Assembly: GCF_001586775.1 (NCBI RefSeq)
Contig: NZ_LQXS01000002.1
Span: 372,001 to 436,000, forward strand
Length of the DNA stretch: 64,000 nucleotides
Reading direction: 5' to 3'
Source of the DNA: Sphingobacterium populi
GTDB lineage: Bacteria; Bacteroidota; Bacteroidia; Sphingobacteriales; Sphingobacteriaceae
The notes under the pieces were generated by a model, which was given only the letters and a program-made list of their open reading frames with translations, was not told the DNA's origin and did not search any database. Shown in pieces: positions 58,521 through 64,000 of the stretch (position 1 is its first letter; every line of letters starts with the position of its first letter). Made by a program: the position numbers and the translations under genes.

Positions 58521-59132
58521 TCAAGAATTTTCGGTTCGGCGTTTTCTTATTCGGCTAAATGTTTCGGGTGTCATTCCCAGGACAGAAGCAATGTATTGCA
58601 AAGGAACTTGATTAAATAATGCCTTGTTTTGTTTAAAATAAAGGTCGTATCTTTCTTCCGCCGTCATTGCTAAATGAGAAAAAACTCTGTCCTCAATCAT
58701 ACCAAAGCATTTAACAATAAATCGTTTTTCAATTTCATTCCACTTCGGGAATTCGCTGCAAAGCTTCAGGTAATTTGTCTTGGTGATAGTCAAAAGCTGG
58801 GTTTCTGTGAATGCTTGTATATTCCATCGATTGGGTTGATCAAAAAAGAAACCCAATACTTCCGTAATCAGAAAGTTTTCGGTAGCTATCCATTGTGTGA
58901 TTTCTTTTCCGTCCGATAAGGCATAAACTCTTAAAATACCCGATTTAACAATGCTCAGCTTATCACAAACTTTATCTGTCCTTGTAAAGAAATCATTTTT
59001 GCGCAGCTTTTCTTCATCAAAATAGGAGCTAACTGTTAACAATTCTTCGTGAGTAAGATCTCCAAAGTAGCCCTGTATTAATTGACTGAAGCTTTGCGTG
59101 CTAAGATTTGATGCTGAATTATTCACTTTCAA
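58521..59132 (-). CDS. Crp/Fnr-family transcriptional regulator
   Basis: 203 residues: a cyclic-nucleotide-binding-like beta barrel (about 30-130, FFTRTDKVCDKLSIVKSG) with a short winged HTH at the end (YIASVLGMTPETFSRIRKR). No Cys cluster for iron-sulphur is present, so not Fnr proper. It probably forms a unit with the DUF4260 gene. Ligand unknown. Confidence 0.88.
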   Translation of the reverse strand: MKVNNSASNLSTQSFSQLIQGYFGDLTHEELLTVSSYFDEEKLRKNDFFTRTDKVCDKLSIVKSGILRVYALSDGKEITQWIATENFLITEVLGFFFDQPNRWNIQAFTETQLLTITKTNYLKLCSEFPKWNEIEKRFIVKCFGMIEDRVFSHLAMTAEERYDLYFKQNKALFNQVPLQYIASVLGMTPETFSRIRKRRTENS

Positions 59133-59259
59133 ATATACACAATAGTTCGATGTCTATTTATCGCCTATTTGGTTGGTGGAGTGGTGTATTTAAGCGTGTG
59201 TCTGTGCGGTTCTCGTGCACAATTATTAAGCAAAGGTTGCTTAAGTTCGATCACAAAAA

Positions 59260-59314
59260 AAAGTCCTGAAACGGGGAGTTTCAGGACTTTACCAAACCAA
59301 TTATTAACCTAAAT
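59260..59314 (-). repeat. Second copy of the hairpin + CCAATTATTAACCTAAA module
   Basis: Stem AAAGTCCTGAAAC/GTTTCAGGACTTT (59260-59272 with 59278-59290), loop GGGGA, then ACCAAACCAATTATTAACCT and AAATTATGAA. The AT segment matches 27685-27709 apart from one A; the stems differ in sequence but both pair perfectly. On the minus strand it ends in a T tract and can terminate the DUF4230 gene 130 bases upstream. No promoter like that of copy one is seen. Confidence 0.6.
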
Positions 59315-59421
59315 TATGAAATTATACTACTAAAACGCCAGTATATCCCGAATGTTGTATAAATATTAATTGTTAACATTTCTTTAACAAATTCGCAGGT
59401 GCTTATGTGGCCTGTGTACCT

Positions 59422-59985
59422 TTACGGCGCAAAAGAGAGATTGATCTTGCGGAATCCGAGGCCTTCCAACAGTGGGCGAAATACGTGTAACGCATTCGAT
59501 TTTGTTTGCTCCAAAATGTCCGATTGCCGTACTTCCTTCCGGATTTGAGTTTCTGCTGCCTTGTAGGCTGCGTCCACCAATTGTGCTTCGCGAAAGAAAG
59601 CCATCTTGGTATCATATACACGAGACTCGTCGTGATCGATACGTACGTAGCAAATCTCTGGTCGAGGCAACTGTATAATTACCGAATCGCCAATCACCTC
59701 CACATCATTAGCACTGATTTGAGCTAAATCTACACAGCCCACAGCATCCGCTTTCACAATCAGTAGTACGGACGCATCTGGCAGATACGCGCTGATGTTT
59801 TTATGTTCTACGACATCGCTAAGTCGGTATTTTACCAACTCCAATTTGCCCATAGCTTCGATACGTTCTACTAATATCTGATGCCGTGATTCTACATTAT
59901 CAGCCGGGCTAAACCGTTTCCAAATGATCCAACCAGCAAAGCCCAAAAGGACGAGAATAAGTAGTGTAATTAAGATTTTTCTCAT
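59422..59985 (-). CDS. DUF4230-family membrane-anchored protein
   Basis: 187 residues with one N-terminal membrane helix (MRKILITLLILVLLGFAGW) and a soluble extracytoplasmic part. EAMGKLELVKYRLSDVVEH and LLIVKADAVGCVDLA are the DUF4230 pattern, and a C-terminal amphipathic helix follows. Function unknown. Stands alone between terminators. Confidence 0.85.
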   Translation of the reverse strand: MRKILITLLILVLLGFAGWIIWKRFSPADNVESRHQILVERIEAMGKLELVKYRLSDVVEHKNISAYLPDASVLLIVKADAVGCVDLAQISANDVEVIGDSVIIQLPRPEICYVRIDHDESRVYDTKMAFFREAQLVDAAYKAAETQIRKEVRQSDILEQTKSNALHVFRPLLEGLGFRKINLSFAP

Positions 59986-60051
59986 GATAAATAAATACTC
60001 AAATAACAGACCAACACAGCATTAAAAGGTTTAATATTTGTGCTTCGAACA

Positions 60052-60081
60052 CAAAAAAAGCCTACACTAAATGTAGGCTTT
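60052..60081 (-). terminator. Terminator of the SnoaL-like gene
   Basis: AAAGCCTACA/TGTAGGCTTT, 10 pairs (60057-60066 with 60072-60081), T tract on the minus strand. Confidence 0.85.
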
Positions 60082-60109
60082 ACACACACTGAAACAAAAT
60101 ACCCAGCTT

Positions 60110-60535
60110 CTAAGGGTATGTGGTCACGACTTTACTCACTTGCCAGCCGTCAACAGTACGGTTTAGCGTGATATAGTCTACGCGGCTGAAGTGGCCAAAG
60201 TTCATCGTTGCTTTGGCGATGCTGGTATTGCCTACTTCATCCAGAATTTCGTATTTGCTTGTGCAATCGTATTTTAAACCTTTGTTTTTCTTCAAAAATC
60301 TTAAGTACTCAGAACGGCTATTCTTTGTCTTATTGACATCGTTCACGTATTCAAAATCTTTTGCTAATAAGTGCTCGCTCCATTCGTAATTGCCAGATGA
60401 GATCATCTCGACGTAGGTCGCTACGATGCGGTTAGAATTGTAACTCTTTAAAGGATTTACTAGTGTAGAAGCGAAAGAGTTCAGGCTTAACGTTACTAAG
60501 ATCGCTGCGGTGAGGGTGATGAATATCTTTTTCAT
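60110..60535 (-). CDS. Secreted NTF2/SnoaL-like protein
   Basis: 141 residues from the Met at 60535 (MKKIFITLTAAILV), which starts a signal peptide cleaved near SFAS; the frame upstream is leader. The mature part has the NTF2-like layout: a helix with IVATYVEMISSGNYEW, then strands ending in VDGWQVSKVVTTYP, as in the putative lumazine-binding / nuclear transport factor 2 group. No catalytic residues can be named. Monocistronic. Confidence 0.75.
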   Translation of the reverse strand: MKKIFITLTAAILVTLSLNSFASTLVNPLKSYNSNRIVATYVEMISSGNYEWSEHLLAKDFEYVNDVNKTKNSRSEYLRFLKKNKGLKYDCTSKYEILDEVGNTSIAKATMNFGHFSRVDYITLNRTVDGWQVSKVVTTYP

Positions 60536-60762
60536 ATTTTTTGAAGTTATGTTTAATTGTTTCTTCAAAAGTAGCGTACATACGGATTCCGCAGAATAAT
60601 GATTCGACAAGCTACGCGCTATTTTCGGTCAGTAGGTAAGATTAACCGGTAAAAATTTCACCTACTGTTTTTTATAGCACTTAGCCGATCTATACGCCGA
60701 CTTTCATAACTTCAAGACGCAATGAAATATCGTAATGTTGCAAGAATTTGTATTAAAAATTT

Positions 60763-61866
60763 TTAACGTCTTTCTTTTGCTTCGTTTTCAGCAAATTCGG
60801 CAATTTCGACTATTCGTGGTATACTAGATTTTGGAGCCATGTTCCGAAGCTTTTTGATACGACGTTTTCTTTTCAGGTTATGAATCAGTTTGGTATCTGA
60901 ATACATGCGCCAATTCATTAATAAAACACTACTTAATACCACACATAAACCTAATATCTGAAGTCCGGTCACGATATGATCGGTAAAAAAGTGAGCCAAT
61001 AAGAGTGCAACAATAGGATTGACGTACGCGTGCGTGCTTACTTCGGTCGCTGGTCTTACCTGCAAGAGCCATATGTAAGAACTAAAAGCTAGAATCGATC
61101 CCATGAAAATCAGATAAACAATTGCGCCCCAATACTCTAAAGGGACACTAGCGGCATCAAATCCTGCATAATCACCATTAGTAGTGCCCACCAAGGTAAA
61201 TACCACACCGGCAGTGAGCATTTGCCAAGCCGTTTTTACGCTTACATGCAAATCCTTCGATTTGGCTGTTTTTTGCCCATCAATTTCAATAATTTCATCA
61301 GAAGGCTTTCTGCTATATTTGCTGTAAAGCGATCCAATTGTCCATGCGATTGTACCCATAGTCATTACAATCATAGCAATCAGTACCATGGACTGATCGT
61401 GCTCATCTACGCTATCATTGAATATTTGCTCGGCAAAAAGCATCAATACGCCCAAGAAGCCCATTATGAGACCAATCACTGTCGTAGGGCTGCTAAAATT
61501 TTCTTTCCAACGCGGTTTGTCCAATACAATAAACCAGATTACGGTAGCAGCGGAAATAATCGAGACAATTCCACTCGAGATAAACTGTTCTGACCATATC
61601 ACAGCAGCCATATCCAGAAATAGTAATAAGAAACCTACGAATAAGGCTTGCTTCACCGCACGAGGTTCATACAGTCGATAACCTTTGATCTTACAATACA
61701 CCATCAGGATCGTACCTGCCGTCAAGAAACGAATAGAACCAATAACAAACGGTGGAAAAGCATGCAAAGCCTTTTCAATAAAGAAGAAGGTAGATCCCCA
61801 TACGATATATACAACCAGATAAGCAAAAATAATTAGCCCAAATGGCGATTGTAATTTTTTTACCAT
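60763..61866 (-). CDS. EamA-family (DMT) transporter
   Basis: 367 residues with ten membrane segments in two EamA repeats (first: YIVWGSTFFFIEKAL; second ending LLAHFFTDHIVTGLQILG). A cytosolic loop of about 25 residues sits between the repeats and a 45-residue basic tail follows, longer than usual. Such proteins export amino acids or metabolites. The Lrp-type regulator gene ends 21 bases upstream on the same strand, so export of an amino acid under its control is likely. Confidence 0.88.
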   Translation of the reverse strand: MVKKLQSPFGLIIFAYLVVYIVWGSTFFFIEKALHAFPPFVIGSIRFLTAGTILMVYCKIKGYRLYEPRAVKQALFVGFLLLFLDMAAVIWSEQFISSGIVSIISAATVIWFIVLDKPRWKENFSSPTTVIGLIMGFLGVLMLFAEQIFNDSVDEHDQSMVLIAMIVMTMGTIAWTIGSLYSKYSRKPSDEIIEIDGQKTAKSKDLHVSVKTAWQMLTAGVVFTLVGTTNGDYAGFDAASVPLEYWGAIVYLIFMGSILAFSSYIWLLQVRPATEVSTHAYVNPIVALLLAHFFTDHIVTGLQILGLCVVLSSVLLMNWRMYSDTKLIHNLKRKRRIKKLRNMAPKSSIPRIVEIAEFAENEAKERR

Positions 61867-61887
61867 AACAATTATTCTAAAATTTTA

Positions 61888-62361
61888 CTACGAAGGAATG
61901 ACCAACTTGTGACTTTCCTTCACGGTTTCCAATACAATAGTGGTGCGAGTGGATATAATACCATCGATCTGACTCAATGTATTTCGCATCAAATCGACCA
62001 AACCACTGGAGTCGCTGGTGCGTACTTTGATTAAATAACCATCATCTCCAGCAATATCGTGTACCTCTAATACTTCTGGTATTTTGGCCAGTAAAAGACC
62101 TACACGCTGATCGCCGATATTGTCGTGTGATTTGATGAATATAAATGACAGCATCTTCTGATCTAAGGCATCTGGATTGATATGCGTGTGATAATCCAAA
62201 ATAACACTTTTGTGTTCAAGCTTCTTTACTCGCTCCAATATTGCCGACGGTGCCATGCCCAACTCCCGCGCAATATCTGCATTATTCGTGCGGGCATTTT
62301 GCTGCATGATCCGTAGTATTTGCAGGTCGATCTGATCTAAATTATATTCCACTTTTTCCAT
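61888..62361 (-). CDS. Lrp/AsnC-family transcriptional regulator
   Basis: 157 residues. N-terminal HTH (ILRIMQQNARTNNADIA, RVKKLEHKSVI) and a C-terminal RAM domain (VLEVHDIAGDDGYLIKV). It binds an amino acid and acts on neighbouring genes; here it precedes an EamA exporter in the same transcription unit. Three related GAATA-type sites lie in its upstream region (62387-62489). Confidence 0.92.
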   Translation of the reverse strand: MEKVEYNLDQIDLQILRIMQQNARTNNADIARELGMAPSAILERVKKLEHKSVILDYHTHINPDALDQKMLSFIFIKSHDNIGDQRVGLLLAKIPEVLEVHDIAGDDGYLIKVRTSDSSGLVDLMRNTLSQIDGIISTRTTIVLETVKESHKLVIPS

Positions 62362-62386
62362 AGCGCCACAAAAGTAAATATTATCT

Positions 62387-62489
62387 GAATATTGTTCGTT
62401 AATTTATTGTAAATAGTGAATATTATTCCTTGTGTTGTGGTTTTTGAGAATATAAGACAGTGTGTTGCGGTTAGTTGTGAATAATATTC
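62387..62489. promoter_or_regulatory. Candidate Lrp binding region
   Basis: GAATATTGTTC (62387-62397), GAATATTATTC (62418-62428) and GAATAATATTC (62479-62489), the last two being exact reverse complements. Between them TGTGTTGTGGTT and TGTGTTGCGGTT repeat 30 bases apart. It lies between the Lrp gene and the divergent flavoprotein gene and could control both. Confidence 0.5.
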
Positions 62490-62601
62490 TTGAATGTTTT
62501 TGCAGGTCATTTGTCAGCCCCACTGAGCTTATCGAGATAATCAGGCTGGTTTTGATTATGTTTGTCATACCACGCGCGTGGATGTGATTGTACAGAAGTT
62601 T

Positions 62602-64000
62602 ATGAATAAAGAAGTACTGAGCTCGCTTTCTCCTAATTTAAACGGAAAGCTTTATTACGATCAGGATATTGCTGCTCATAAGACCATGCTTATGGCCTAC
62701 GCAACAGATGCTTCGATCTATCAGGAGTTGCCTATGGCTGTTGCTATTCCGCAGGATGAAGCGGATATTCAACAATTGATAAATTTTGCCAAATCACATC
62801 ATATGACGCTTATTCCGCGTACGGCTGGCACTTCACTAGCTGGACAAGTAGTTGGTAGCGGTATTGTGCTAGATATGTCTCGCTGTTTTCGCGATATTCT
62901 CGAGCTGAACCTTCAGGAAGGATGGGTGCGTGTGCAGCCCGGTGTGATCCGTGATGACCTAAATGCATTCCTAAAGCCGTATGGATTGATGTTTGGTCCC
63001 GAAACTTCGACAGCAAGTCGTGCGATGATCGGTGGCATGGTCGGCAACAATTCATCAGGTTTGCATTCCATAGTGTGGGGAGATACACGGCAAAACCTGC
63101 TGTCGGCAACAATATTATTGGATGATGGCTCACGTATGGAAATCGAAGCACTTTCGCCAGCGCAATTGTTGCAAAAGCTCCATCTGAAAAACCGAGAAGG
63201 CGAAATATACCGTCAGCTGAATGATTTATTGACCGACAAAGCGAATCGCAATACTATTGCTAATGGTTACCCCAAAGAAACGTTGACCAGGCGAAATACC
63301 GGTTATGCACTAGATTTGTTAGCAGCGGAGGATCGGCCATTTGATCTTTGCCAATTGTTGGCTGGCTCCGAGGGTACATTGGGCATTATGCTCGAAGCAA
63401 AGCTAAAATTAATGCCGCTGCCACCCGCACAAGTAGGCGTGCTATGTGTGCACTTTGCCGATATGATTTCCTGTATGCACGGGAATATCATTGCGTTGCG
63501 GCATGCACCGCAGGCCTCTGAATTGATTGATAAATATATTTTAGATTTTACAGTAGGTCACCCTACTTATCAACACAATCGTTTTTTTATATCGGGCGAT
63601 CCAGCTGCGTTGCTCATCGTGGAGTTTCGGGCAGAAACGGCAGAGCAAGTGATGGCGAAGGCCGAAGCTTTAAAAGCTGATTTACAAGCTCAAAGTTTGG
63701 GCTATGCTTATCCGCTGGTGATAGGCGACCAAGCTAATTTGGTGTGGGATGTGCGCAAAGCAGGTTTAGGTCTAATCAGAAATCTTCCTGGCGACTCGCA
63801 GCCGGTGAACTTAATAGAAGATTGTGCCGTGGCGCCAGAAGATTTGCCTGCATACGTAACCGATGTGCAAGCGCTGCTGGCCGAAGAAGGTGTGCTTGCT
63901 TCTTATTATGCACACGCCGGTGCAGGCGAATTGCATATCGAGCCTTTTCTCAATCTTAAATCGCCGAAAGGCGTACAGCAGTTTAGACGAATATTAGAAA
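62602..64000 (+). CDS. FAD-linked oxidase, D-lactate dehydrogenase-like (3' end outside window)
   Basis: Open from the ATG at 62602 to the right edge, 466 residues seen. The FAD-binding PCMH domain has IPRTAGTSLAGQ, VQPGV, FGPETSTASRAMIGGM and GNNSSG; the cap domain begins near RRNTGYALDLL and the substrate region shows HAGAGELHIEP. It belongs to the FAD/FMN-containing dehydrogenases (GlcD/Dld, YdiJ-type), often fused to or followed by an Fe-S subunit beyond the edge. Probable respiratory oxidation of a 2-hydroxyacid such as D-lactate or glycolate; substrate unknown. Divergent from the Lrp gene. Confidence 0.88.
   Translation, partial: MNKEVLSSLSPNLNGKLYYDQDIAAHKTMLMAYATDASIYQELPMAVAIPQDEADIQQLINFAKSHHMTLIPRTAGTSLAGQVVGSGIVLDMSRCFRDILELNLQEGWVRVQPGVIRDDLNAFLKPYGLMFGPETSTASRAMIGGMVGNNSSGLHSIVWGDTRQNLLSATILLDDGSRMEIEALSPAQLLQKLHLKNREGEIYRQLNDLLTDKANRNTIANGYPKETLTRRNTGYALDLLAAEDRPFDLCQLLAGSEGTLGIMLEAKLKLMPLPPAQVGVLCVHFADMISCMHGNIIALRHAPQASELIDKYILDFTVGHPTYQHNRFFISGDPAALLIVEFRAETAEQVMAKAEALKADLQAQSLGYAYPLVIGDQANLVWDVRKAGLGLIRNLPGDSQPVNLIEDCAVAPEDLPAYVTDVQALLAEEGVLASYYAHAGAGELHIEPFLNLKSPKGVQQFRRILE

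Noticed and set aside
60630..60673. CAGTAGGT/ACCTACTG hairpin followed by six T's on the plus strand
   Set aside because: Looks like a plus-strand terminator, but no plus-strand gene or convincing promoter precedes it; 22-base loop makes it weak.
63744..63959. 71-codon Arg/Cys-rich frame in the flavoprotein gene
   Set aside because: Out-of-phase shadow of the D-lactate dehydrogenase-like reading frame.

Overview
The window looks like chromosomal DNA from a Bacteroidota bacterium, most likely family Sphingobacteriaceae. The evidence is a moderate-to-low GC content, several promoters of the Bacteroidota form TTG-N19/20-TAnnTTTG, almost no Shine-Dalgarno sequences, and lineage-typical genes: a fused SecDF, DUF4294, DUF4287, DUF4260, DUF4230, TIGR02757, a GlmU-like NTP_transf_4 protein, ribosomal protein THX and a bacillithiol deacetylase. 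Genus and species cannot be fixed from this view. I see no insertion sequence, prophage, CRISPR array or rRNA operon; nearly all of it is ordinary core genome.

Layout. 1-9.4 kb is transport and envelope: the end of a TonB-dependent receptor with a PepSY membrane protein, a BCCT transporter broken by a one-base frameshift, a ChaA-like cation antiporter, a TlpA-type thioredoxin, a sialidase-like BNR protein and small unknowns. 9.8-13.5 kb is a giant CheB-CheR-PAS-histidine kinase with its overlapping response regulator. 14-22.4 kb carries a cold-shock protein, a desaturase, then a minus-strand run pabB, purA, Fur-family regulator and RelA/SpoT. 22.5-26.9 kb has bshB1, tRNA-Arg(ACG), adk, obgE, TIGR02757 and a frameshifted GAPDH. 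27-31.5 kb has a thioredoxin-like lipoprotein, SecDF and a small outer-membrane protein. 31.7-43.5 kb is housekeeping: guaB, thx, lysS, rpmE2, a glmU-like gene, tpiA, prmA, an Mpl-like ligase, an XRE regulator, mqnC and class II aldolase. 43.6-54.2 kb has an ABC-2 exporter, engB, a UbiA-type prenyltransferase (probably MqnP) and a complete RND efflux operon. 54.5-64 kb has topA, cmk, a Crp-type regulator, DUF4230, a SnoaL-like protein, an Lrp-EamA pair and the start of a D-lactate-dehydrogenase-like flavoprotein running off the right edge.

Functional links. mqnC together with the UbiA/MqnP-type gene points to menaquinone by the futalosine route. tpiA, fbaA and gap are three glycolytic genes. 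guaB, purA, adk and cmk are nucleotide metabolism. The Lrp gene precedes an EamA exporter in one transcription unit, and the Lrp upstream region holds three related GAATA-type sites.

The least ordinary signals are non-coding or small. There is a pair of hairpin modules sharing CCAATTATTAACCTAAA, one of which has a near-consensus promoter and a terminator like a free-standing small RNA. Sets of overlapping, mutually exclusive hairpins lie around 9.1 kb and 9.8 kb. A 12-base leader motif, ACATTACGACAA, is shared by two divergent genes. Three genes are each restored by one extra base in or beside an A/T run, which could be real decay or homopolymer sequencing error. I did not find a convincing new multi-gene system.
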